Source: Gemmatimonadota bacterium
GTDB taxonomy: Bacteria > Gemmatimonadota > Gemmatimonadetes > Gemmatimonadales > Gemmatimonadaceae
Length of the DNA: 64,000 nt
Reading direction: 5' to 3'
Assembly (NCBI GenBank): GCA_016719105.1
Contig: JADKAQ010000008.1
Coordinates: 1 to 64,000, forward strand
In this document: positions 16,380 to 26,366 of the stretch, in pieces
How the letters are laid out: each line of letters begins with the position of its first letter
Position numbering within the stretch: the first letter of the stretch is position 1
Position numbers and translations under genes: made by a program
Notes under the pieces: generated by a model
The model's input: only the letters and a program-made list of their open reading frames with translations
Told to the model about the DNA's origin: nothing
Databases searched by the model: none

Positions 16380-18544
16380 GAGGCGACCTCCCGCTGCACC
16401 GGTCGCCATTTCTCTCCGACCGACATCTCGCGTGCCGCCAGTCCCTGCGCGACGGCGCGCAGGAAGCCACGCTCGTCGGTCAGGACGCCGCGCTCGTCGT
16501 AGGTGAAGAGCTGGTCGGCGCGCCGGTGGAAGAAGTGGTCGACCGAGCGCTGCGCATTCTCCCGGCGATCGGGGCGCGCAAGGAAGACGACCCCCGCCCC
16601 CGCGGCCGAGCGGCGGAGCTGTTCGAACTCCCACACCACGCCGGGCGCAGTCTCGGACACTTCGACCAGGACCACGTCGGCCGACTCGATCAGCAGCTGC
16701 ACCGCGTCGCGCCAGAAGGTATCGCTGGCGGGGACGACGAAGAGGCGGCGCCTGGAAAAGAGCCAACCCCACGTGCGGCGCATCGATTCATCCAGCGATG
16801 CCGCCAGCTGCATCAGCTCCCCGCGTGTGCGTGCGTTGAAGCGGCGCGGGGAGAAGAGGTTCACCCCGGGAATCGCGCCGAGCACACGGTGTTGCAGCTC
16901 GTTGGCGACGACGTCGGCGTCGGCCAGGGTGTACGTGAAGCCGAGGAAGCCGAGATGCCGCTGGACGAGACGCACGAGGGCGTCGTTCACCGTCGGCTCA
17001 CTGAACGGGCGCAGGAGGAGGACGAGGCGCGGGCGACGCGTGAAGAGCCACCGGATGCGGAGCAGGATGATGAGAACGAGGAAGGGGGTGGGAAGCAGCA
17101 GCATCGCCAGCACGGTCGGTATGTCGAGCGCTGGGATGTAGGCGCCGAGGAGGCCAAGCGCGATGGCTACGACCCAGGCCAGTACGAGGATAGGTCCGCC
17201 ACGCCGCCAACGCCGGCGCCGCGTCATCAGGCGTTTGAGCGCGGCGGCGCCGGCTGTGTCCGACGCCGGCGGTGTGGTGGCGCGCGTCTCGCTGGGGAAC
17301 TCCGCATCGCGCGCCGCCGCCATACCATCGGCGGGTGTCTCGGTTGCTACTGGCGGCGTGACCTCCCACGACGGCGCCATCTCGCCCGACTGCACAGAAG
17401 GCGCAGCCGCCGGTCCTTCGGGGACGAGCGCGGATGGGTTCAGCGCCGCGCGCACCGGCGCCGTGACCTCACGACGGCGGGGACGCGGGATCGACGCGGT
17501 GCTCACCGCACGATCGTTCGTCGTACGGTTCTTCGCTCCCTTCGCCTTTCCCTTCGCCTTCTCGGCTTCGAGCGCCCGTTTCCGCATCACCGCGTACGCC
17601 CACTCCAGTCGCCGCGCCTCTTGCTCCGAGGGGACGACGCCGGCGCCGTTGGTGTTGGCGCTCCACCCCGCCGTCACCGGATTGTATTGCACCGCGAGTT
17701 CGGCGTAGCGCGCCTTGATTGCCGCCAGCGACGCCGACGGCTCGAGGTCGAGCGTTAGGCAGGCGAGGGTGAGCACGTCGGGGTCGAGCGTGCCATCGGG
17801 CGACGCATGGCCAGCCCCCGCGGGGCGCTGTGGCCGTTCGAGCGACCAGTCGACGAACTCCGGTGGGAGGGCGAGGTCGTCGCCCACCGTTGCAACGAAG
17901 TGCCGCTCATCATCCGTCAGCTCATCATCCGCCGCCATCACGTCGAGCACCGCGCGAAGCAGCGCGATGCGCCGCCCGAAGTCGAAGCCGACAAGCGGTG
18001 GTGCCTCGTCGACCCCCTCGGTCAGGAGCGCGTGGGCCAGCTCTGGCGTGCAGCGCCCCTCCGTGAAGCTGCCGATCGCCGCGACCGCGCGGCGCACTTC
18101 CTCGGCGGAGATCTCCCCGTCAGCCGCCGCCGCGTTGCGCAGGAGGTAGGCGAGGCGCAGCACGAGCGCGCGATCGCTCCCCGTGAGCCCGTCCTCACCG
18201 ATGACGACGTCGTCGACTTCCTTTCCCTCGTCGTAGAGCCAGATCGAGAGGCACTTGAGCTGGTGCTCCTGCGACCCGCGCCAGACCACCGCGAAGAGGT
18301 TCTGCGGGACGATCGCGAAGAGGTTGAGGAGCCCCAGCGTACGCGTCAGGATCGAGACGGGGACTTCGAAGACGTTGCGCAACACGGTGCGCTGCACACG
18401 CCACCGCACGCACCATCGGCATCCCGCCAGGTACATCTCGCTATAGAGCGGGTCGCCCCAGAGGAACGAGCGCGCGTATTTCACGTTGCGCGCCGTCAGG
18501 ACTGGGCGCCGACCGCAGTGCGGGCAGGCAATGGCGAGGATCAT
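16376..18544 (-). CDS. Multidomain TerB / J-like / transmembrane / TIR-like protein, partner of the caspase
   Basis: 722 residues from ATG at 18544; a GTG at 18622 would add 26. Order of parts: a CPHC...CRWC zinc-ribbon-like pair (residues 7-44); a hydrophobic stretch near 60-85; a TerB-like helical domain with two acidic loops, AADGEISAEE and AADDELTDDE; a J-domain-like helix pair (LEPSASLAAIKARYAELA) whose HPD is replaced by YNP; a long Pro/Ala/Arg linker; two membrane helices near 450-500; and a C-terminal alpha/beta domain opening RLVLLLRPFSE, with ESADVVLVEVSE and WEFEQLRRS near its end. TerB followed by a J-like domain recalls DjlA. The C-terminal domain looks TIR- or Rossmann-like, a low-certainty call. 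ATGA overlap with the caspase gene suggests a sensor or regulator for it. Confidence 0.75.
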   Translation of the reverse strand: MILAIACPHCGRRPVLTARNVKYARSFLWGDPLYSEMYLAGCRWCVRWRVQRTVLRNVFEVPVSILTRTLGLLNLFAIVPQNLFAVVWRGSQEHQLKCLSIWLYDEGKEVDDVVIGEDGLTGSDRALVLRLAYLLRNAAAADGEISAEEVRRAVAAIGSFTEGRCTPELAHALLTEGVDEAPPLVGFDFGRRIALLRAVLDVMAADDELTDDERHFVATVGDDLALPPEFVDWSLERPQRPAGAGHASPDGTLDPDVLTLACLTLDLEPSASLAAIKARYAELAVQYNPVTAGWSANTNGAGVVPSEQEARRLEWAYAVMRKRALEAEKAKGKAKGAKNRTTNDRAVSTASIPRPRRREVTAPVRAALNPSALVPEGPAAAPSVQSGEMAPSWEVTPPVATETPADGMAAARDAEFPSETRATTPPASDTAGAAALKRLMTRRRRWRRGGPILVLAWVVAIALGLLGAYIPALDIPTVLAMLLLPTPFLVLIILLRIRWLFTRRPRLVLLLRPFSEPTVNDALVRLVQRHLGFLGFTYTLADADVVANELQHRVLGAIPGVNLFSPRRFNARTRGELMQLAASLDESMRRTWGWLFSRRRLFVVPASDTFWRDAVQLLIESADVVLVEVSETAPGVVWEFEQLRRSAAGAGVVFLARPDRRENAQRSVDHFFHRRADQLFTYDERGVLTDERGFLRAVAQGLAAREMSVGEKWRPVQREVAS

Positions 18545-18658
18545 TCGCGGCGACTCGTCCAGCGAGGGGGACCTGACGAGGCGTGCATCGTACGCCGTCG
18601 AGTGCGGCACCGATGCCGACACGGGAGTCTGGCGCCCGGTCGCCCGTGGCGCCAGTAG

Positions 18659-20677
18659 CTAGCTCCCTAGCGACGGGTTGCGCATGTCGGCATCGACCGG
18701 CGATGAAGCCTGCGAGTCGTGCGCGCCGGCCGCGTCGTCGCCCGATGTCGTCGACGGCGGCACCACCGCCGGCCTCGGCACCGCCTGCACCGCCCCCGAA
18801 ATCATGACCCCGTTCACCATCCGCGGCGCGCGGAACTCCCCCGTCGCCCGCAGCGGCAGCCCCGCCGCACTCTCGCTCACCTCGAACTCGAGGATGAAGC
18901 GCGCCCCGCCTGCCGGCGCGTCGTCAAGCGTGATCGTCGCGCCATGCTTCTCCACCAGCCCGCGCACCACCGCCAGCCCGATCCCGCTCCCCCCGGTCGT
19001 CCCCGCGTCCTTTCCCAGGCGTACGAACGGCTCCCACAGCCGCTTTCGATCGTTGGCCGGAATCCCCGGCCCCTGGTCGCTGACGGTGATGCGCGCCACG
19101 GAGCCGATGCGCTCCAGTTCCAGGCTCACCGTCTGCCCGGCGGGGCCGTACTTGAGCGCATTGTCGAGCAGGTTCACGATCACCTGACGCATGGCCCGGG
19201 GGTCGACCATCGAGAAGATGCGCGACGGCGCATCGGCCAGGATGCGCATCCCGCGCTGCTCGGCGAGCGGGACGTAGCCTTCCACCACCTCCTCGATCAG
19301 CTCCCCCAGGTCCGTGCGCTCGAGCTCGAGCTTGGCCCGGTCGGCGTCGATGTGCGAGAAGAGGAGGATGTTCTCCACCAAGTCGCCCAGCCGGCGCGCC
19401 TCTCGCCCGATGATGTTGAGCCACGCCTGGCGCTCCTCGGCGTTGCGCTCGCGGCCCAGCTGCAGCGTCTCGGTGAACATGCGGATCTGCGCCAGCGGCG
19501 TGCGCAGCTCGTGCGAGACGCTGGCCACGAAGTCGCGCCGCGCCCTCACCAATGTCCGCTCGCGCCACAGGTGCAACACGGCGGCCAGCGCGAGCAGGAC
19601 CGTGAGGGCCGGGAGCAGGTCCTCGACCGAGATCTCCACGCGCCGTTGCTTGCCTCCCATCTCATAGAAGATGGTGAGGACATTGCGCTGGTTGGCGCGC
19701 AGTCGCTCGCGCACCGTGTTCACGAGGTTGGGGTGCAGCGTGGCCACGATGCGTACGCCGCCGGCCACGGTGCGGTACTCGAACTTCCCCTCGATCCCCG
19801 ACTCGAAGGCGCGCCGCGACCGGTACAGCAGCTTCCCCTCCGGGGTGAACGCCGAGATGGCGATGAGCGAATCGGTGGAATACGCGGCACCGTAGCGCCA
19901 GCTGGGATCGATGAGCGACGGAGGCAGCAGCGGCTGCTGCGCGAGGAGCCGGTCGGCGCTCACCTGCCAGTGCCGCAGCCGCGTGAACAGGTACCCGAAC
20001 CAGGTGATGACCTTCCCCTCGGCGTCGCGGTGCATCGCGACGACGATGGTCACCGGTTCGCCATTCACGAGCCGGTGCCGCTGCGCGGTCTCGTTGCGAT
20101 TGAGCTTGGGCGGCTCGATGTCGGCGAGGACCGAGTCGATCTGCGCGCGCACCTCGGGAAGGCGCGCCGAGCCGAGTGCCTCGAAGCGCGCGCCGCGGTG
20201 CGTCCCCAGGCGGAAGTAGCCCGCCAGCGGGTCAGCCGTCATGTCGTACCCTTCTCCCTCGAGCACCTCCTCGACGGTGGAGGCGAAGTCGTCGAGCGTG
20301 ACGAGCGAGGGGGGGCGCGGCGGGGCTGCCAGCACGGCCGCCGACGCGCGCGTGCGCTCGGAGTTGCTCATCGAGAAGACGCGCTCGCCGAACAGGCGCG
20401 CGGCGAAGATCGCATACTCGGTCAGCGCCTCGTCGGTCGCGGTGACGTGGCTCTCCCGGCTGCGTCGCAGCTGGCGCCCGGCCACGAGCGACACGCCCAT
20501 CATCGCCAGCAGCAAGAGCGCAAAGAGGGCGGTGGGGGCGCTGGGGATGATCGCCCGCGTCCATGAGGGACGTACGCGCTCACGCCATCGCGTGCGCCGG
20601 CTCACGCAGCGCCTCCGCGCAGGAGACGCACGCGCGCGCCGCACGACGTGACGCGAGGGCGCGTCATGCCTGCCCAC
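18659..20677 (-). CDS. Sensor histidine kinase
   Basis: 672 residues from a GTG at 20677; a GTG near 20605 is an alternative and removes a very Arg-rich leader. A membrane helix (about 48-66), a periplasmic sensor region of about 290 residues with no family recognised, and a second helix (about 352-372) precede HisKA with SHELRTPLAQ (His389) and a HATPase_c domain with NLLDNALKYGP, DQGPGIP and GGSGIGLAVV. A Pro/Ala-rich tail of about 65 residues follows the ATPase domain. It overlaps the 3' end of the response regulator gene and so forms a two-component pair. The stop lies 36-114 bp before the TerB/TIR-like gene on the same strand, so read-through into the caspase pair is possible. Confidence 0.9.
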   Translation of the reverse strand: MGRHDAPSRHVVRRARASPARRRCVSRRTRWRERVRPSWTRAIIPSAPTALFALLLLAMMGVSLVAGRQLRRSRESHVTATDEALTEYAIFAARLFGERVFSMSNSERTRASAAVLAAPPRPPSLVTLDDFASTVEEVLEGEGYDMTADPLAGYFRLGTHRGARFEALGSARLPEVRAQIDSVLADIEPPKLNRNETAQRHRLVNGEPVTIVVAMHRDAEGKVITWFGYLFTRLRHWQVSADRLLAQQPLLPPSLIDPSWRYGAAYSTDSLIAISAFTPEGKLLYRSRRAFESGIEGKFEYRTVAGGVRIVATLHPNLVNTVRERLRANQRNVLTIFYEMGGKQRRVEISVEDLLPALTVLLALAAVLHLWRERTLVRARRDFVASVSHELRTPLAQIRMFTETLQLGRERNAEERQAWLNIIGREARRLGDLVENILLFSHIDADRAKLELERTDLGELIEEVVEGYVPLAEQRGMRILADAPSRIFSMVDPRAMRQVIVNLLDNALKYGPAGQTVSLELERIGSVARITVSDQGPGIPANDRKRLWEPFVRLGKDAGTTGGSGIGLAVVRGLVEKHGATITLDDAPAGGARFILEFEVSESAAGLPLRATGEFRAPRMVNGVMISGAVQAVPRPAVVPPSTTSGDDAAGAHDSQASSPVDADMRNPSLGS

Positions 20678-21269
20678 GCAGGATCGCGCCCACCCGCGCC
20701 CGCGTGGACGCGCCCAGCTTGAGCAGCACCGCCTCGGTATGATTTCGGGCCGTGTACGTGCTCAACCCCAGTGCCTCGGCGATCTCGGCGTTCGACAATC
20801 CCTGCGCCAGCAAACGCGCCACCTCGACCTGCCGGTCGGTGAGGCCGAATCGCTGCTGCAATGCGTCGTCGCCTAACGCGCCATTGGTCGCCGGCCCTTC
20901 GTCGGCGCTGGCGCGCCGCAGGTGCGCACCGATGCGCGCCATGAGCTCGACCACCCCGAACGGCTTGGTGACGTAGTCATCGGCCCCCAGGCGGAATCCC
21001 CTGACCTTGTCGGCCTCCAGCCCGCGCGCACTCAGGATCAGCACGGGCGCGCTGCAGCCGCGCGAGCGCAGCTGCTCGAGCACGTAGTAGCCGTCGCGGT
21101 CGGGGAGGCCGAGGTCGAGGACGAGGAGGTCGGGGGACTCACGCATGGCGGTCTCGATGGCGGCCGCCGCGGTGCCGGCGACGGTCGCCTTGTGCCCTTC
21201 GACCTCGAGGTTCCGCCTCAACCCACTCGCGAGGTCGACGTTGTCTTCGACGATGAGGATACGCTTCAT
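20664..21269 (-). CDS. Response regulator with LuxR-type DNA-binding domain
   Basis: 201 residues from ATG at 21269. REC domain in residues 1-118: acidic EDN at 8-10, phospho-acceptor Asp52 in LLVLDLGLPD, Thr/Ser in ILSARG and Lys in DYVTKPFG. A short linker leads to a LuxR/NarL HTH (LTDRQVEVARLLAQG, LSNAEIAEALGLS, ARNHTEAVLLKLG). The REC half has the look of OmpR-type regulators, but the output domain is LuxR type. Its stop overlaps the kinase ORF. The 224-bp region 21270-21493 upstream is divergent with a lipoprotein gene and should carry the operon promoter. Targets unknown. Confidence 0.9.
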   Translation of the reverse strand: MKRILIVEDNVDLASGLRRNLEVEGHKATVAGTAAAAIETAMRESPDLLVLDLGLPDRDGYYVLEQLRSRGCSAPVLILSARGLEADKVRGFRLGADDYVTKPFGVVELMARIGAHLRRASADEGPATNGALGDDALQQRFGLTDRQVEVARLLAQGLSNAEIAEALGLSTYTARNHTEAVLLKLGASTRARVGAILRGQA

Positions 21270-21493
21270 GGCTGGGCTCGACGCGGTTCGGGTATCGCCT
21301 GAGGGAAGGTGCCCCCGCCGGGTGCCAGGATCGTGGGTAATTCTACCCATTCCGCTCTCCCTGCGGTGGTTGGGCAGGGACCCCGACACAGAGGACATGC
21401 CGTGGGTCGAACGACTCACGCGAGGCCTGCCCGCCCCCTTTAGGCTCCCGGTGCGGCGCGTCGCCGCCCCACGTCCCTCACCGGAGCCCTTTC

Positions 21494-22069
21494 ATGCTCG
21501 CCTTGCACTCGACACGGCGCCAGCTCACCGCCGCCACCCTCATCCTCTCCACCGCGCTGGCAGCGTGCGGCGGTGATGCCTCCGCCGCCACGGCCCCCGA
21601 CGGCAACGCCGGCGCGGGCAACGGCACCGCCTTCCCCACCGAACTCGTGGAGACGTGGGTCTACGGCGTCAGCTCGCCCACCAACTTCCACGATGCCTAC
21701 ACCGGCGCCTGGATCGACAATGCCTACGGCACCGCGGTGCTGTTCGAGTTCAGGCCCAACGGCACGTACACGCAGTCGATCCTCATCGCCACGAGGGCCT
21801 ACAGCTGCAAGTCGCAGGTCTTCATCTACAACGAAGGGCGCGCGGTGGTCGAGGGGGCGGTGATCAAGGTCTATCCGACGACGGGGTCCATCAAGGCGCG
21901 CGACACCTGCGTGGCCGCCAACAACTACGACCGCCCCGACAACGTCGCGAACAAGCAGGGGAGCCAGTACGGGTGGACCTTCAAGCTGCACGACGATGGC
22001 AAGACGTACCTGCTGATCGGCGTCAACAACGACATGTCGAACCCGTCGTACTTTCGCCTCGCGCAGTGA
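21494..22069 (+). CDS. Lipoprotein of unknown function
   Basis: 191 residues from ATG at 21494. The signal peptide ends in the lipobox LAAC (Cys near residue 25), followed by an Ala/Gly-rich linker and a globular part beginning ELVETWVYGV. The pattern WxYGVSS, FEFRPNGTYTQS, a central VIKVYP strand and a final GWTFKLHDDGKTYLLIG suggests a small beta-sandwich or lipocalin-like fold, comparable to proteins that carry a threonine/tyrosine-rich FxxxGxY hairpin. Two Cys (KSQ and RDTC segments) could form a disulfide. No assigned family. Confidence 0.7.
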   Translation: MLALHSTRRQLTAATLILSTALAACGGDASAATAPDGNAGAGNGTAFPTELVETWVYGVSSPTNFHDAYTGAWIDNAYGTAVLFEFRPNGTYTQSILIATRAYSCKSQVFIYNEGRAVVEGAVIKVYPTTGSIKARDTCVAANNYDRPDNVANKQGSQYGWTFKLHDDGKTYLLIGVNNDMSNPSYFRLAQ

Positions 22070-22219
22070 TTGCGCAGTGCTCGTGCGGCGAGCACGCGGC
22101 GACCGCGCAGTCGAGCGGGGGGAGCGCGTTGGACAGGACCTGTCGTACCGATCCCACGCTCTGGCCCTCAGTCCAGCCTTCGCTACCTTTTTCTCCTCAC
22201 CCCTCTCGGGCACTCTCCC

Positions 22220-23188
22220 ATGCGTGTTCATTCCTGGGCGCTCGCCGCGCTGGCGGCGCTGGCCGTCCCGTCGCAGGGCGCACTGGCGCAGAACGAAGCC
22301 GCTCTGCGCGCCGCCTTCGAAGGCAAGTCCCTCACCGTGAAGGTCGACATGCCCGCCACGAGCAAGGGCGTCGACGTCTTTCCGCAGGAATCGATGCCGG
22401 TCAACTGGCGCGAGATGGCCAACCGGATGAAGGAGTTCGGCACCGCGCTCAAGCCGGGGCAGCAGGTCATGATCACCAAGGTCGTCGTCAAGAAGGACTC
22501 GCACATCGAGTTCCAGCTCGGTGGCGGCGGGTGGGGGACCTTCGGCGACCGCGTGAACTCCTCCTCCTCGGTCTCGGCCGCCACCGAGAGCGAGACCAAG
22601 GAAGAGCGCGACCTGAAGGCGCGCATCAAGGCCGCCCAGGGCCCTACCGAGCGAAAGCGGCTGGAGAAGGAGCTGGCCAACGCCCGCTCCGAGCGCGAGC
22701 GCGAGAACTCGAAGGCCAAGGCCGAAGCCGCGCAGGCCAACGAGGCGCGTGAGGCGAACCTGCGGGTCAAGCGCGCCGAGAGCGGCTCGCGCTTCAACAT
22801 CCGCTACCGGAACGGGATCCCGCCCTTTGCGCTCACCCCGCAGGGGGTCGCCGAGGCGCTCGCGCCGTACGCCGACATCGCGGGGATGCCGGTCGCGGCC
22901 GCGGGGGCGGGACAGGGGGCCGCCGCTCCCGCGGGGGCGAACTCCCTCGCGCCTGCCACCCCGGGTGCCGCGGCGATCCCGGTCGGGAGCGCCCAGGCCG
23001 TCCTCGCCCTCAAGAAGGGGCTGACGCTGACCGAGGTCGAGGCGCTGCTCGGCCCCGCCGCATCGGCCAACGAGGTCAAGGAAGGGTCGATGACGGTGAT
23101 GAAGCGCGGCTATACCGCCGACGGAAAGCGGATCAGCACCTCGTTCGTGGGCGGGGTCCTCATCGACTACGCCATCACGCCGCTGTAG
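22220..23188 (+). CDS. Periplasmic protein with coiled coil and BamE-like C terminus
   Basis: 322 residues from ATG at 22220, with a signal peptide cleaved after GALAQ. The N-terminal domain (25-115) ends in a VVVKKDSHIEFQLGGGGWG strand. A highly charged helix follows (about 125-190; repeated EERDLKARIK, ERKRLEKEL, RSERERENSK), which is probably a coiled coil. After an Ala/Gly/Pro linker, the last 70 residues read LKKGLTLTEVEALLGPA ... VMKRGYTADGKRISTSFVGG. This resembles the GMT-x-x-E-V-x-x-LLG opening and closing strands of SmpA/OmlA (BamE)-like domains. That resemblance is by eye. A role at the cell envelope is likely; substrate unknown. Confidence 0.65.
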   Translation: MRVHSWALAALAALAVPSQGALAQNEAALRAAFEGKSLTVKVDMPATSKGVDVFPQESMPVNWREMANRMKEFGTALKPGQQVMITKVVVKKDSHIEFQLGGGGWGTFGDRVNSSSSVSAATESETKEERDLKARIKAAQGPTERKRLEKELANARSERERENSKAKAEAAQANEAREANLRVKRAESGSRFNIRYRNGIPPFALTPQGVAEALAPYADIAGMPVAAAGAGQGAAAPAGANSLAPATPGAAAIPVGSAQAVLALKKGLTLTEVEALLGPAASANEVKEGSMTVMKRGYTADGKRISTSFVGGVLIDYAITPL

Positions 23189-23211
23189 GCCCAGCGGCTG
23201 GGGTCAGAGCT

Positions 23212-23248
23212 GGGGGCAGAGTTGGGGTCAGCGCCCAGCTCTGCCCCC
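23212..23248 (+). terminator. Hairpin after the BamE-like gene
   Basis: GGGGGCAGAG (23212-23221) pairs with CTCTGCCCCC (23239-23248), a perfect 10-bp stem with a 17-nt loop, 23 bp after the stop codon. No T-run follows. The surrounding GGGGTCAGAG motif is repeated, so alternative pairings exist. Confidence 0.5.
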
Positions 23249-23375
23249 GTGAACAGACCTCGGCAACAGCCGAACGGGCGGGGAAGCCGTTAGTTTGTAC
23301 GGACGCCGGGTGGCCCTCCCAAGGGGGTCCACCCGGTTGGCATCACCAGCCCTATCGCACCTGCCGGAACTTCCC

Positions 23376-25136
<1,761 letters not shown>

Positions 25137-25205
25137 CGACCCCTCCGGGCGAGCGGTAAAGTTGCGGGCGCTCCGCGCTGACGTTTCACCTCCATTCGCC
25201 AGGTC

Positions 25206-26165
25206 ATGATCAACGTCGTACGTCGATTCACGGTCGCCGCCGCTTTGCTGGTGGCGACCGTTTCCGTAGTGGGTGCCCAGACGTTACAGCCGCGCCCCTT
25301 CCCCACCGAAGGGATCTCGTCGTTCCTGTTCGACTCGCCGCTCATGGGGGTGAAGTACGACGTCTCGGTCTGGGTCCCGCCGAGCTTCAAGCCCGAATCG
25401 GGGAAGAAGCTCCCGCTCTTGGTGGTGACCGACGGGAACAACGCCTTCACGGTCGCGATGGACGCCGCCCGATCGCTCATCAACCAAGGAGCGATCGACG
25501 AGATGATCATTGCCAGCATCGGGACGCCGCCCGAGGACGGAGAAAAGGCGTTCGTTTCGCGCCGCGTCTACGAGTTCTCCCCGCCCAACTGGGACATGAA
25601 GGACCCGTTCGGCGTGGAGGTCCAGCGGACGTGCAAGACGATGGGCTCCCCTCCCGACCGCTGCACGGGCGGGGCGCCGAAGTTCCTCACGGTGATCAAC
25701 GAGGAGTTGATCGCCATGCTCACCAAGCGATTCGCCGTCGACACCACACAACTCGGGCTGTTCGGTGTGTCGGCCGGCGGCTTCTTCGCCTCGTGGGCCG
25801 TCTTCCAACCCGAGTCGCGCTTCACGAAGTACATGCTCAACTCGCCGGCCATGGCGTATGGCGGCGACGTGATTCACCGACTGGAGGCCGACTACGCCGC
25901 GACGCACAAGGACCTCAAGGCGTCGATCCACCTGACGGCCGGGACGCTGGAGATCAACGATCCCTACCTCGAGGGACGCGGCCACATCGTGAGCGGGATG
26001 GCCCGCTTTGCGGCGTCGCTCTCGGGGCGGGGTTACCCAGGGCTCAAGCTGTGGACCGAGATGCTCGACGGGATGGGGCACGGCGACGCCACGGGGACGG
26101 CGCTGGTGCGCGGGCTGCGCGTGCTCTACGGCCTCCCGCCGATTCCGTACGGCACCACGCGCTGA
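25206..26165 (+). CDS. Secreted alpha/beta-hydrolase esterase, enterochelin-esterase D-like
   Basis: 319 residues from ATG at 25206, with a signal peptide cleaved after VVGAQ. The fold is read from YDVSVWVPPSF, then LPLLVVTDGNNAF, the nucleophile elbow GVSAGG (Ser189) and the late GMGHGDA (His292), with the acid probably among the Glu/Asp residues near 250-258. This matches the esterase-D/enterochelin-esterase-like superfamily of exported serine hydrolases. Four Cys in a 30-residue stretch (about 143-153) may form a disulfide loop, which fits a periplasmic enzyme. Natural substrate unknown. The gene is monocistronic. Confidence 0.8.
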   Translation: MINVVRRFTVAAALLVATVSVVGAQTLQPRPFPTEGISSFLFDSPLMGVKYDVSVWVPPSFKPESGKKLPLLVVTDGNNAFTVAMDAARSLINQGAIDEMIIASIGTPPEDGEKAFVSRRVYEFSPPNWDMKDPFGVEVQRTCKTMGSPPDRCTGGAPKFLTVINEELIAMLTKRFAVDTTQLGLFGVSAGGFFASWAVFQPESRFTKYMLNSPAMAYGGDVIHRLEADYAATHKDLKASIHLTAGTLEINDPYLEGRGHIVSGMARFAASLSGRGYPGLKLWTEMLDGMGHGDATGTALVRGLRVLYGLPPIPYGTTR

Positions 26166-26208
26166 GCGCGGCCGGAGGGGGAGACCAGACGGGAGGGGCG
26201 AGGAAGGG

Positions 26209-26361
26209 GTGGTTGAAGACTGGCGACGCGACCTTCGCGGCAGGATCGACACGCTCGGCGATCAGTCGCTCACCCAACACCCCGGATGTCTCGTCAACGG
26301 TTTCGACGGCAACATCTGGTGTGCGAGCTGGGACGGCGACTGGAAGCAGTTCCCGGTGTAG
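26209..26361 (+). CDS. Possible small ORF of 50 codons
   Basis: GTG at 26209 preceded closely by GAGGAAGGG, a plausible ribosome site, and ending at TAG 26361 just before the convergent lytic transglycosylase gene. The product ends GFDGNIWCASWDGDWKQFPV, which is richer in Trp and aromatic residues than random GC-rich frames. It has no recognised relative and may instead be a remnant of a lost gene. Confidence 0.25.
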   Translation: MVEDWRRDLRGRIDTLGDQSLTQHPGCLVNGFDGNIWCASWDGDWKQFPV

Positions 26362-26366
26362 TCGCG

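Noticed and set aside
18719..20566. A 615-codon rightward frame opposite the histidine kinase gene
   Set aside because: No recognisable domain, while the opposite strand has complete HisKA and HATPase motifs.
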